This document shows, piece by piece, positions 1 to 10,524 of a DNA stretch of 64,000 nucleotides. Origin of the DNA: Pictodentalium vernedei (taxonomy: Eukaryota > Mollusca > Scaphopoda > Dentaliida > Dentaliidae); assembly GCA_031216915.1 (NCBI GenBank), contig CM062294.1:167293455-167357454 (forward strand). Direction: 5' to 3'. Positions within the stretch are counted from its first letter, which is position 1, and each line of letters starts with the position of its first letter. Position numbers and translations under genes: made by a program. The notes beneath the pieces were generated by a model. That model was given only the letters and a program-made list of their open reading frames with translations, had not been told where the DNA came from and did not search any database.

Positions 1-496
1 GACTCATTGAATACAAAACGACTCATTGAAACATACATGTAGTTTTGTCTATATATGTCTATATAAATGGTCTGTATTCTGATAAAACAAATTTGTTTCA
101 AGTATGCTGGATCTGAGTGACGAAACAGCCTAAAGCGAAAGAAATTCGTCTAAATAGAGATCAAACAGCACAGGGAAAAACAATTTTCACCTAGCTTCCG
201 GTCTAATGAAGACCTTCTTCAGGGTACAGACACAAATACAAAACAATACACATAGACGACGAAAGAAATGACATATGGCGATAAAGGGTCTCGTAAGCCA
301 AGTTCTGACTAAACTGGTGTGTAATACAACTCGAAAAGAAAAGAAATCGGAGCAAAAGTAGAAAGCAAAAAGTAAAAAAAAAAATACTGTTAGACAAATT
401 CTGAAAAGTATTGTTGTAAGTCCTAACTCCCGGTAAATAGAGGATATCTACGCCGTTTTAATGAATATCGGGAAAGCGCGAGTGAAAAATAATACT
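1..496. other. AT-rich stretch, no feature seen
   Basis: I see no coding similarity, RNA gene or inverted repeat of note here. The short minus-strand frame at 203-397 is low-complexity and hydrophobic from A/T richness and looks accidental. Confidence 0.5.
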
Positions 497-950
497 TTCA
501 GGTCCACACGAATGAGATAATCCCGATATTCACTGTAATAGAGTAGGTTTTCTTTTTATTTTATGCTACGTGACATTTTACTGCGCAGTATTCAGCCCAG
601 TTCGATTGCAAACAGTTTCAAGGCAATGACAAAAAGCTGCCGATCGTTCCTTCAAGGCGACGTCATGCGCCAAAGCGTAAAGTGATTTAGTAAGCTACTG
701 AACAAACTTCATCGTGTGGACCAGAAAATATTATTCAGGTCCACACTCGTGAGATAATTCCAGATACAGACTAAAATAGAGCAGATTTTCTTTTTTATTA
801 TATACTATGAGACATTTTATTGTACAGTATTCAGCCCAATTCGACAAGAAATGCGTACGTTTCAAAACAATAACACAGATCAGCTAATCGTTCCTTCAAG
901 GCGACGTGATGCGGCGTAGCGTGGCGTCATTTAGGAAGCTACTGAGGGAT
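497..950. repeat. Tandem duplication, about 238-bp period
   Basis: The motif CAGGTCCACAC plus a following GAGATAAT occurs at about 499 and again at about 737. The two units stay alignable through GACATTTTA, CAGTATTCAGCCCA, TCGTTCCTTCAAGGCGACGT and AAGCTACTGA. The units have diverged by many substitutions, so the duplication is old. No coding function is evident. Confidence 0.85.
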
Positions 951-992
951 ATTCCTCGATATCCATCGAGTCGATGGATATCGAGAAATATC
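948..992. repeat. Small palindrome at end of tandem unit
   Basis: GATATTCCTCGATATCCATC is followed by its near-exact reverse complement, making a hairpin with about 20-bp arms. It lies directly after the second copy of the 238-bp tandem repeat. Confidence 0.75.
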
Positions 993-1132
993 TTTTAGAT
1001 ACCTTGCGATAATTCACAGGCTAGCATATAATAAGACCTGATATCAATATACCCTTCTGAAATGTCAATATACGTCCATGTTTTACATGAAAGTATGATA
1101 ACTAGATGATTTTGAAATTGCAATCCGTCGCC

Positions 1133-1366
1133 TTAACCCTTTCCCCAACGTAACGGCCAAAATCGGCCAGCGCTATTCTCAAAAATCGCCAATTAATGTT
1201 CATTATATTTTTCATTTTTTGTCTCAAAAACATAGGCTATGACACCTCGGTGGAACGAGCTCGAGGGATCATAACCTATATTTTTGAGACAAAAATGAAA
1301 AAAATTAGTTATTCAATAATTTTCTTTACAAGTGTCGTCTGCTTTTCAAGTTAGGTAAAGGGTTAA
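1133..1366 (+). mobile_element. M1 MITE (TTAA-flanked, palindromic)
   Basis: Complete copy. It begins TTAACCCTTTCCCCAACGTA and ends TTAGGTAAAGGGTTAA, with a central hairpin built on CATAGGTTATGACCCCTC and its complement around GAGCTC. Internal landmarks shared by the family are CAGCGCTATTCTCAAAAATC on the left and GTGTCGTCTGCTTTTCA on the right. It has no ORF, so it is non-autonomous. TTAA ends suggest mobilisation by a piggyBac-like transposase, which is inference. Confidence 0.9.
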
Positions 1367-1785
<419 letters not shown>

Positions 1786-1796
1786 CCTTTTTTCTT

Positions 1797-2165
1797 CATG
1801 CCTGGGTAGAGTGAACGGTCGGAACTCGGGGTTTAAGTCCAATATGTGATACCAATGGCGTTATGCGACTTTTGACCTGTCTCACATTGGGTTTTAATGT
1901 CAGCGTTGTTCCAAGTTGTTCCGAATAGGTCCCCAGTGGGAACCCCGGGAAGTGAAGCAGTGCTTGTTTACTATGTTAAACAAGCTCTGTTTCAGTGGTA
2001 AAATAGGACCCAGTCGCTAATGCTTGGGGTGCGAGTCCTCTAAAATAGGCAACATGGGGTATAAACGATTGACTGACCTTGACTTTATCTCCATGTTGTG
2101 GTCATGATTAGCCATTGTGCAGAAGTATGTGACCTTAAACCTCAATAAATACATAAATAAATATG
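1797..2165 (+). mobile_element. SINE, tRNA-like head, body B, tail B
   Basis: The head at about 1797-1850 has an A-box-like TGGGTAGAGTGA and a B-box-like GGGTTTAAGTCC. Body B follows (GGGAACCCCGGGAAGTGAAG, then GGACCCAGTCGCTAATGC). Tail B (AGCCATTGTGCAGAAGTATG then GTGACCTTAAACCTCAATAA) ends in ATAAATA repeats. A second, inverted copy of body B plus tail B is at 54497-54735. Confidence 0.8.
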
Positions 2166-2299
2166 TTCCGAATAGGAGAAGCCCTCCTCTCTCTAATCGT
2201 AGAGGTTTGTTGAAGGAGAGGAGGGAAAATGTTGAGAAAGGTGGTAGTAGTATAGCATGTACCCGACAGTCCCCTATTGGCAGGATCTCATGCAGGACC

Positions 2300-2540
2300 T
2301 CATGTGACGTCATAATCACGTGACCAGGTGGCGCCATGTTTGGTTGTCACGGTAACCCGCGTGAGCGGATATCTTGTGACGTCATCCCCATAGTGATGTG
2401 AGTGCGCATACGCAGCGCGTGTTGTTAGGGTGATACGTGTTCCAATCGTCCATTTTATATACTGGAGGCCGTCATCTTGGTTTCTATTGTAGCACGTGGT
2501 TGCTATGTGACCCAAAGGCTTCTTATAGGACAGGTGTATG
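2300..2540 (-). promoter_or_regulatory. Promoter-like motif cluster in left arm of FB1
   Basis: This arm has TGACGTCA at 2305-2312 and 2377-2384 (CRE), TCACGTGA at 2316-2323 (E-box), and GGTTGTCACGGTAACC at 2342-2357 (close to the RFX X-box). Its NRF1-like and YY1-like sites (about 2404 and 2468) have decayed relative to the right arm. Motif identities are established knowledge. Function here is inference. Confidence 0.5.
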
Positions 2541-2999
2541 TTCGGAGGGTATGTTCCTTTGTACAAGAGTAATTTCCCAATTCGTAGAATTACCCAAATA
2601 AAGCCGATAAGTTGTACTATTTCGAATTCTTTCAGAATTCTCTGCTTCTATTTATATATGTAATAGTTTTCGTCTACCTGACCATGTTCCTTTGTCATGG
2701 AGTATATTCCAGTAGAGTAGAAAAGTCTGTCAACTGGAACAGCTTTGCTTATTATTACTATATTTAGCTTTTCTGGTCTGTTCTTGTTAGTTTTAACCCT
2801 ACAGTATTCCGAGTACTCTTGTTGTTTCATTTATTTAGATCACCCAATCAGTTCACATTAGTTTAACTAACCAACCAGATTGTTTGATTCCCCATAATCT
2901 GTAAGCAGAGTTATCTCCCTTCTGTATAACAAAAGTCCGTATCATTACCAAAGCCAATAAGCTACCGAGCAGTTACTGAAAAGTCATTGCTCGAACGAC

Positions 3000-4340
3000 T
3001 CGAAGTCCATCTAGCAAATGAGCTATAGAGCAATTGCTCGTTCGAGAGACTCGCACATACGACTCTTTGCTTCATTTCGGAAAAAAGGGATTCTGCTAAC
3101 CTCCAACGTTTCACAAAAAGGGATTATGTAAGTAGGATACCTAGAAACAGGGTTGATGATTTTCCCCAAAAAGCCAAAGAGCCAAGAGAGTAATTGCTCC
3201 ATCAGCAATTGCTCGAACGACACGAAACCCATCGAGCAAATGAACCTTAGAGCAATTGCTCGATCGAGTGAAATGGTACAGAAATGGTATTCCGTAAGTA
3301 GGATTTTCACAAATAAACTAAAGAGCCGAGAGAATAATAGCAACTGCTCGAACGACTCGAAGCCCATCGAGCAAATGTGCTATAGAGCAATTTCTCGATC
3401 GAGTGACTCCACATACTGCTCTACGACTTTCTGGGTATTTTATAGGATACCTATGGCGTTGGACTATTTGACATACCTATACCAAATTCCCCCTATAAGC
3501 CATCGACACTTACTGAAAAGTCATTGCTCGAACGACTAAAAGGGGGAATTTGGGATAAGTATGCCTTGGGGTGGCCTAAAAGGCTGGGACAAACAAGTAA
3601 TAGTATCCTTATGTAAGTAACCTATGAAAGATATCCTCAAATAATAAACAGTACCAGGCCATAGGTATCTTCAAATACCGAAATGTGTCGAAGAGCAGTA
3701 TCTGCGAGTCACTCGAACGAGCAATTGCTCTGAAGCTCATTTGCTCGATGGGCTTCGGGTCGTTCGAGCAATGACTTTTCAGTAACTGCTCGATAGCTCA
3801 TTTGCTCGATGGGCTTCGAGTCGTTCGAGCAGTTGCTCATGGAGCAATTACTCTCTTGGCTCTTTAGTGTATTTGGGAAAATCCTACTTACGGAATCCCT
3901 TTTCTGAAAATGACTGGTATTAGGCACCCCTTTTTTCTGAAATGAGACGAAGAGTCGTATGTCCGCGTCACTCGAACGAGCAATTACTCGTTAGCTCATT
4001 TGCTCGATGGACTTCCGAGTCGTTCGAGCAGTATGTGGAGTCACTCGATCGAGCAATTGCTCTAAGGCTCATTAGCTCGATGGGTTTCGAGTCGTTCGAG
4101 CAATTGCTAATGGAGCAATTACTCTCTTGGCTCTTTAGCTTATTGGGGAAAATTATCAACCCTGTTTCTAGGTATCCTACTTACATAATCCCTTTTTGGG
4201 AAACGTTGGGGTTTAGCAGAATACCTTTTTTTCCGAAATGAGGCAAAGAGTCGTATGCGCGAGTCACTCGAACCAGCAATTGTTCTATAGCTCATTTTCT
4301 CAATGGACTTCGAGTCGTTTGAGCAATGACTTTTCAGTAA
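3000..4340. repeat. Subrepeat core of FB1
   Basis: Many imperfect units of 60-100 bp, mirrored about a centre near 3620. The units are rich in short palindromes (GAGCAATTGCTC, CTCGATCGAG) separated by conserved spacers such as AAGTAGGAT and CCAAAGAGCCAAGAGAG. Several open frames through the array (for example 3153-3539 and 3709-3927) are products of the repeat and not genes. Confidence 0.85.
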
Positions 4341-4819
4341 CTGCTCGATAGCTTATTGGCTTTGGGCATGATATGGGCTTTTTATACAGAAGGGAGATAA
4401 CTCTGCTTACAGATTATGGGAAATCAAGCAATCTGGTTGGTTAGTTAAACTAATGTGAACTGATTGGGTGATCTAAATAAATGAAACAACAAGAGTACTC
4501 GGAATAGGGTCAAAACTAACAAGAGCAGACCAGAAAAGCTAAATATAGTAATAATAAGCAAAGCTGTTCCAGTTGACAGACTCTTCTACTCTACTGGAAT
4601 ATACTTCGTTAAAAGGAACATGGTCAGGTAGACGAAAACTATTACAAATATAGATAGAAGCATAGAATTCTGAAAGAATTCGAAATAGTACAACTTATCG
4701 GGTTTATTTTGGGTAATTCTTCGAATTGGGAAATTACTCTTGTTCAAAGGAACATACCCTTCGAACATATCACTGTCCTATAAGAAACCTTTGGGTCACA
4801 TAGCAACCACGTGCGATCA

Positions 4820-5010
4820 TAGAAACCAAGATGGCGGCCTCCAGTATACAAAATGGACGACGGAAACACGTATCACCCTAACAACACACGCTGCGCATGC
4901 GCACTCACATCACGTATCACTATGGAGATGACGTCACAAGATGGCCGCTCACGAGGGTTACCACGGCAACCAAACATGGCCCAAGCAAGTCACGTGACTA
5001 TGACGTCACA
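4820..5010 (+). promoter_or_regulatory. Promoter-like motif cluster in right arm of FB1
   Basis: Within 190 bp are AAGATGGCGGCC (YY1 type, 4828-4839), a perfect TGCGCATGCGCA (NRF1, 4892-4903), TGACGTCA (4929-4936 and 5001-5008), AAGATGGCCGC (about 4939), GGTTACCACGGCAACC (RFX X-box, 4956-4971) and GTCACGTGAC (4989-4998). This set is typical of proximal animal promoters. It is carried on a mobile inverted-repeat arm with no gene attached. Transcriptional activity is not shown by the sequence. Confidence 0.55.
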
Positions 5011-5093
5011 TGAGATCCCGCATGAGATCCTGCTAATAGGGGACGATCGGGTACATACTATACTACTAGTGGTGAAAGGAGAGCAAGGTATCA

Positions 5094-5095
<2 letters not shown>

Positions 5096-5142
<47 letters not shown>
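5096..5142. repeat. (GA)n microsatellite
   Basis: A GA run just outside the right end of FB1. Confidence 0.95.
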
Positions 5143-5144
<2 letters not shown>

Positions 5145-6086
5145 CAAAAAGACAGAGCCGAAGACAGATGGGGAGAGACAGACAAACATGCTGAAGAGTG
5201 GGGCAGATAGGTGGACGCACGGCCTGACAGACAGAGTGGGGAAGGGAGGGAATAGTTTTTTTTAAAATGAAATCACTGATTTTAAATATGCTACCTTATC
5301 AACTTTATATTAAGATATTATGTCCTACTTCAGGGTGTATCACTGTGTCAACAAATTTTGGTTTAATGAATTGCAGACGTCCTTCCAATACAGGTATATC
5401 CTCCGCACCAATACTATTTTTCCCTTTTTAAGTTTTGTTACAGTGGTTTTTCCTTTTTTCACGTCCGTTTATTTTATTGTCTTTTTGCATAAAGAAACAT
5501 ATTAATCCAAATTCGCTGGAGGATCTGTTTTTCAAACAACTGTTAGAACCCAATAGGTGGGTTTCAATGCAAATATGGCCTAATGACTGGGTAACATTTT
5601 ATCAGTTAATAGTGGTTCTGTTATAATTTTCTACTATTTTGGTCTAAAGAAAAAATTAAATGAAGCATAGAATATTTAAATCGGCCTAGACGCATTTTGT
5701 CCAATTGAATTACAACTGCGTTAATACTGTTTTGGAGCGTTGATGTTTCAGAAATGATCTACGCACACCCACCCCCATATAAATATTGTTTTGTAACCAT
5801 TGGGCACTATTAACTAACACTTCACAGAAAACCATGCAGCCCGAGGCACGAAAAAAAATTGCCATTCCTTATTTGTTTTATATATACATATATATTGCTT
5901 CAAGTACAAAGTTTGTAACCCATCATTGAAACGAGCTCATCAAAATCACTCCAATTCGAACTTATAAGCTACGTGACTGAACCGGAAAAAGGAAAATGTT
6001 TAGTTATCCGAGAAAACATTTAAATGGAGTTTATGGAATCGAAAGTTAATTGGATTGTTGACACTGAGAGGGAAGCTGTTAATGGT
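5143..6086. other. Non-coding stretch with one M1 fragment
   Basis: At about 5908-5975 a decayed piece of the M1 central hairpin can be read (GTAACCCATCATTGAAACGA, then ATAAGCTA). Otherwise I see no gene or structure. The frames at 5320-5626 are A/T-rich and unrecognised. Confidence 0.45.
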
Positions 6087-6087
6087 G

Positions 6088-6110
6088 ATGTGCGTTTCAG
6101 ATGGGTTTTT

Positions 6111-6159
<49 letters not shown>

Positions 6160-6298
6160 AATGCAATTTATCTGACGATGTATAAACAGTCTTCTGCCAT
6201 GCCTTGGTGCTGTGCGTTTCAGATGGGTATTTTCGAAGAGAGAGAGCAATGCATTATTTATCCGACGATGTATAAACAGTCTTCTGCCATGCCTTTTA
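6088..6298. repeat. Tandem duplication containing (GA)n
   Basis: The unit GTGCGTTTCAGATGGG ... TCGAAGAGAGAG ... GCAATGCA ... GACGATGTATAAACAGTC occurs at about 6090 and about 6211. The first unit has an expanded GA run (6115-6158) and the second only a few GA steps, so slippage followed or accompanied duplication. Confidence 0.9.
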
Positions 6299-6329
6299 TG
6301 CATCGGGCTTTGGGGATTCCATTTAATTT

Positions 6330-6470
6330 ACCCTCTACCCAACGTAACGTCAGCGCTATTCACAAAAATCGCCAATTTTTTTTAATTTTTTTCATTTTTT
6401 GCCTCAAAAACATAGATTATCGTCGAGCTCGTTCCAAAGAGGGGTCATAAGCTATGTTTTTGAAAAATGG
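6330..6470 (+). mobile_element. M1 MITE, truncated copy
   Basis: It starts TACCCTCTACCCAACGTAAC, contains GCGCTATTCACAAAAATCGC, then half of the central hairpin (GAGGGGTCATAAGCTATG). The right TTAA end is missing. Confidence 0.8.
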
Positions 6471-6489
6471 TATTTATTTTAATAATATG

Positions 6490-6758
6490 TATTAGTCCAG
6501 TCAATCACGTCAAATTATACCCCAACCACCAAGAAATGGCTATACAAATGTTTGTATTGTTTTGGGGCCGGAATTAGTATGCAAAATAACATATGAAAAC
6601 CCCCATTAATCCCAACACGGGAAAATGGTTATTTTGTGGAGAAAATATTGAAAAATTAAAAAAAAACAGCGAAAATTGGAATTTGCTCAATACTCATTAA
6701 AAGAGTTCAAACAACAATCATTTTCGTGGTACTTAGATCAAAATAACCAGTGACCATC
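6490..6758 (-). repeat. Dispersed repeat, copy 1
   Basis: This segment is the reverse complement of about 17405-17660. Shared landmarks are GTACTTAGATCAAAATAACC, GTTTGAACAACAATCATTTT-like sequence and AAAATGGTTATTTTG. No termini or coding capacity are recognised. Confidence 0.8.
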
Positions 6759-7068
6759 TACTTGCACCAAAGACCTTGCTAAAGATGAAAAGATGTAACT
6801 GTGCTACAGATTGTGAGACGTCAAGTGTGGTTGCAAAAAAAACGCAACTCACCTGTCCAAATGTAAGTTGGAAATGCCAGGAAAATAATAACTGCAGCAA
6901 TGTCAATGCCGATCATCTGGAAATCAGATTTCACATTGTGTCAGGACCATTTATCAGATCTCTAGATTATCTGCATTGCCATTGCAGCAGTTATTATTTT
7001 ATATTTATTATTTATATTTATTACATTTTAATTTACATTATATTTATTATTTATATATGACATTGATA
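6759..7068. other. No supported gene
   Basis: A 94-codon plus-strand frame at 6776-7060 has a cysteine-containing first half but ends in a TATTTATTATT low-complexity run. I cannot assign it to a family and leave it as unsupported. Confidence 0.35.
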
Positions 7069-8571
7069 TATACTGAGTCAAAAAACAAAGTATAATAAAC
7101 TTTGAGGAGCAATTGTGTTTAGTATTATCGATCGACTTTAATCCCAAACAAATTATTGTCAATTCATATTTCGAGTCTAGCTGTATGAATTGGCATAATT
7201 TCATGTTCTTCCTGTTGCCAGCGTCACGTCAGGACATCGCAATTCAGACATGGGGTGAAATTAAAAGTTCACACATGCAGTGAATAGTGTGTATGCCCAC
7301 CGTTTGCCACTTGGATGGCAAGACATCGACAGTGCATGGACCTGCTAAGTCTCTGGATGTCACCCTGTGGTACTGCGTTCCACTCCTGCCTTAGAACATT
7401 ACGTAACTCGCCTAACGTCTGAAGATCATGAAGTCGTACCCGACGGTCCAATTGATCCCAAAGATGCTTGATTGGCGACAAATCTGCGAAAGTGGAGCCA
7501 GGGAAAAAGTTCGATTCTCTGCTCCTCAAGAAAGTCACGACAGATACGCGCCACGTGACATCAGGCATTGTCTTGCTCGAATAACCGCAATCCGACGTTA
7601 GCGTTGAACAACGGGACAACAGCAGCGTTCAGAATTTCGTCCCTATATCGCTGTTCATTCAGATTACCATCGATGAAGATCAACTGTGTTCGGTGGTGAA
7701 AGGAAATTCCTGCCCAAACCATTACACTACCCCCACCGAAACGGTCGCATTCCCATACGCAAACATCAGAAAACCGTTTTCCTCGTCGGCGATACACTCT
7801 TGCTCTACCATCAGCGCGCCGTAGACAAAATCGTGATTCATCACTAAACAGAACTGTGCTCCAACGCTGCTGAGTCCAGCGAACACGCTGGTGTACCCAT
7901 TCCATTCTGACGGTACGATGACGTTGGGTAAGGATTGGTCCGTGGTATGAACGCCTACTTTGGATACCGTGTTCAGCGAGTCTGTTGAGGACAGTTTGTG
8001 CACTGATTCTATTGTTAGTTCTATCAGGAGTAATTGCTGCTGTCCTCTTCGCCGGAAGAAAGCGATCCCGCAAGTGAAACGTCCTGACGAGTCGGTCTTG
8101 TGCAGGCGTCGTAACTCTTGGTCGACCTGAACGCGGTCGGTCTGCCGTAGATTCAGTGGTTCTGTACCTTCCATTGAGACGGTAAATAGTGGCCACAGTG
8201 ACTCCGAACTCAGCAGCGAGCTTATCTGGAGGTACCCCAGCCTCATGCATACCAATGGCACGCAACCTCTGATTGTCGGTTAACCTTGGCATTTTTAAAA
8301 ATGTTTGAAGACAAAAACTAGCGTGTTTTCTCATTAACCCAGGATCTCTAGCACAACATAACACAAAGAACATCGTCCGTCACCCATTAAATTTGACATT
8401 CTAGGGTAGCACGTGCTATTTTGAAATCCGTAGCAAAATTGTTTTCGGTTGGAAGGACAACAAAAACACGCCATTAAACTCTTTGCACGACTTCTTGTCC
8501 ACGAACATGCAACATTGCTATTTTCACACATTTGTTTCTATAAATGATACTTTCTTTTTTGACTCAGCATA
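7069..8571 (-). mobile_element. Tc1/mariner-superfamily element, complete but dead
   Basis: Terminal inverted repeats read TATACTGAGTCAAAAAACAA on the left and, in reverse complement, TATGCTGAGTCAAAAAAGAA on the right, each next to TA. The element is about 1.5 kb, the usual size for Tc1-like transposons, and carries one transposase pseudogene on the minus strand. Left and right ends differ at a few bases, indicating modest age. Confidence 0.92.
7269..8292 (-). pseudogene. Tc1-like transposase pseudogene
   Basis: Start chosen at the Met beginning MPRLTDNQRLRAIG, the usual start of this family; an upstream Met in frame adds 27 unlikely residues. Residues 1-70 form a paired-type HTH region with the RPRSGRPRV motif. 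Catalytic Asp1 is D151 in LFSDESRF and Asp2 is D241 in FEQDNA. The frame is broken by TGA at 7561-7563, probably a former CGA Arg codon, and again by a frameshift near 7490-7500. The reading frame then resumes at DLSPIKHLWD. The third catalytic residue of the DD34E triad, expected Glu in SPIE, is Lys (codon at 7467-7469). The gene is therefore inactive three times over. Confidence 0.93.
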
Positions 8572-8790
8572 TAACCATAATTTTTAAACATTTTACCCCC
8601 CAAATCACATTTTTTAGCTCATCTTGACAACGTCAAGTATGAGCTATTGGGGTGGTTTGCGATCCGTCGTCCGTCCATCCGTCCGTCCGTCCGTCCGTCC
8701 GTACGTACGTACGTACGCACGTACGTACGTCCGTACGTACGTACGTCCGTACGTACGTACGTACGTACGTGCAGAAACCTGTTCAGACCA
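8572..8790. repeat. (CCGT/ACGT)n repeat element head
   Basis: TTTTTAGCTCATCTTGACAA precedes a CCGTCCGT then ACGTACGT run at about 8663-8771. Elements with an AGCTCA-type start and a GTCC run are common in marine invertebrates. The VRPSVRPSV-like frames here are artefacts. Confidence 0.85.
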
Positions 8791-8995
8791 ATTAGAGAAA
8801 ATACAGATAGCTGCCGCCAAAATTGTGACTGGTGCTACTGTCAGTACAAGTAAAGCACGGTTATATTTAGAAACACGTTGGGTGTCCCTTAGCAAAAGAC
8901 GCAAGGTACACAAATTAGTACAGTTCTTTAAAATGTATCATAACCTGATTCCCAAGATATATAGTAAACAAAAGTCCCCCATCCATACTAACTAA
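8790..8995 (+). pseudogene. LINE C-terminal fragment A
   Basis: The frame reads LEKIQIAAAKIVTGATVST and WVSLSKRRKVHKLVQFFKMY, matching the region after the reverse transcriptase of CR1/L2/Jockey-type LINEs, where similar LExVQ..AA.IVTGA and RR..HKL..FYK motifs occur. The 5' side is cut by the GTCC repeat. No other domain is present. Confidence 0.75.
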
Positions 8996-9056
8996 TCAGA
9001 CCCATAACCTTCGCAATAGCAGCAACCTTCGCATCCCATATTGTCACACAAAACGT

Positions 9057-9431
9057 ATGAAATTGTTCGATTACCTCATAAAGCCAATTTTGCTCTCTGG
9101 CAGTGGGACATGGGCATCTGAACTCAGTAATTCCCAGAGAGGCATGGCGCCGTGCGAACAAGTTCATCTCAAATTCTGCAAACTCCTACTTGGTGTGAAT
9201 ACGAAATCGTCCAATCACGCAGCCAGAGCCGAACTTGGACGTTATCCTATATACACAGAAGCTACAATACAAATGATGAAATATGTAACAAACTTATTAC
9301 TCCAGCAGAAATTATGGTTGAGTGTATTTTGGAGTACGCACAAAGTTTATCAACTCTGGGCGAAACTAAGGGTCCTGCTGAATATATGTTTGCCGGATGC
9401 CACTCTAGCATCATTGGGCATTTTTTTCTAG
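9057..9431 (+). pseudogene. LINE C-terminal fragment B
   Basis: KLFDYLIKPILLSGSGTWAS, then VHLKFCKLLLGVNTKSSNHA and AELGRYPIYTEA match the C-terminal part of non-LTR ORF2 proteins, just after the RT thumb. The frame decays after about residue 75. It may come from a different family from fragment A, because it normally precedes rather than follows such a segment. Confidence 0.78.
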
Positions 9432-9444
9432 TGCCTTTTTAAAA

Positions 9445-9943
9445 GGGCAGTTTTTCAAAAGTGGTTTCTGTTATCGCTTTCCGTACAAAGTTTTATATTG
9501 TTCTTTGCAAACACCGTTGAATCGACGTAGAAGATTTCAGGAAACTGTGATACTAAATAAATCAAATGGATGAAGGAAAGATACATTAAAACAAGTGGAG
9601 ATAAAGATTCAAAAATGCATAGTTAACGGTAATCACAAAATTACATACCGATTCTATAACTAATCCAGGTCAATGACGAATCCTACAGAAGCAGATGCAT
9701 TGTGTCAAGGAAACTACGGTACGCTAAATTTGACGACTAAGTTTACCGTGTTTTGTGTAAAGAGTCTAGTAAGAGAATTGTGTGTTTTTATGTATCTGTA
9801 TACAATTTCAACATTAAAATATGAACACATATAGAGAGTGCATTGTCAACGGATGTTATTCTACGAAAAACTGCAAAAATGCGGATTCTTTATACGGCTG
9901 CATTTTTTGTAGACTAAAACAGAACGCCACATTCACGAACTCG
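9445..9943. other. No feature seen
   Basis: AT-rich DNA with no recognisable gene or repeat boundary. Confidence 0.4.
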
Positions 9944-10053
9944 TCCGGCAGACAAACACACTTTTTATGACGAACCGGTATTTTGGAGTACGTACGAAAC
10001 ATTTTTTCGGATTATGTTAGCGTACCATGTCCTCTGTCGAAATCAAGCGGGGC
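9944..10053 (+). repeat. Left arm of 110-bp inverted repeat
   Basis: TCCGGCAGACAAACACACTT through CCTCTGTCGAAATCAAGCGG is the imperfect reverse complement of 13500-13612. The two arms enclose a SINE and the GCDT/CXC pseudogene. It ends at a poly-G tract (10062-10079). Confidence 0.85.
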
Positions 10054-10061
10054 TGGGGGAT

Positions 10062-10079
10062 GGGGGGGGGGGGGGGGGG
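10062..10079 (+). repeat. Poly-G tract
   Basis: 18 consecutive G, one of about ten long G/C homopolymers in the window (also 13736-13758, 15016-15028, 22443-22463, 27170-27182, 29619-29657, 31485-31500, 33640-33655, 46516-46528, 63680-63702). Confidence 0.95.
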
Positions 10080-10524
10080 TACTGTGTTGCATCAACAGAC
10101 GTCTTCATAACAGGGTGCTGGTAAAAGGTTTTATCACAATATAAAATATATAATTATTTTTTCCTGTGTTTTCTGTGGGGTTCCCAAAATCCTTAGTGGC
10201 AAACCATTTCCACAAAACGTGAGATCGTTACGCTTATTAACAGAGAAATGTCTCCGACCATTCACGGAAAGATGTTCATCTTACAAGGAACTTGATCACA
10301 TACTAACTATGCCGATTCGAACAGCAAAACCGCGAGGCATCGGGTAAATTACATCATAAAACCGGTATTGATCATTCTTATGTTTGTTTGGGCCAAGCGG
10401 GAAGGTGACTGGTTGATCCACCCGTGGGCCGTTCGATGGGCGATTTCTTATTTTTTTTGTGGCCAAACATTTTAACTATGCAAAGTATGAACTGTATTAT
10501 CTGAGATCAATGGAGGCATTATTT

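Larger units (their letters stand above)
2244..5069. mobile_element. Foldback element FB1 (near-complete palindrome, 2.8 kb)
   Basis: The left arm runs from about 2244 to 3600 and the right arm from about 3640 to 5069 as its reverse complement. The outer end reads TAGTAGTATAGCATGTACCC on the left and matches the right end in reverse complement. The outer 700 bp are unique sequence. The inner 650 bp of each arm are arrays of short units based on GAGCAATTGCTCGATCGAG and CGAACGACTCGAAGCCCATC. The middle spacer (3623-3690) is homologous to spacers in FB2. No transposase gene is present, so movement, if any, needs help from elsewhere. Length, arms and internal subrepeats fit foldback-type DNA elements. 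Confidence 0.88.

Noticed and set aside
3153-3539. 128-codon frame inside FB1 as a transposase
   Set aside because: It consists of translated subrepeats (SNCSNDSKPIEQM type) and appears in both orientations because the array is mirrored. No catalytic motif.
8624-8995. Plus-strand 123-codon frame as one gene
   Set aside because: The first half is translation of the CCGT/ACGT repeat. Only the second half matches LINE sequence.
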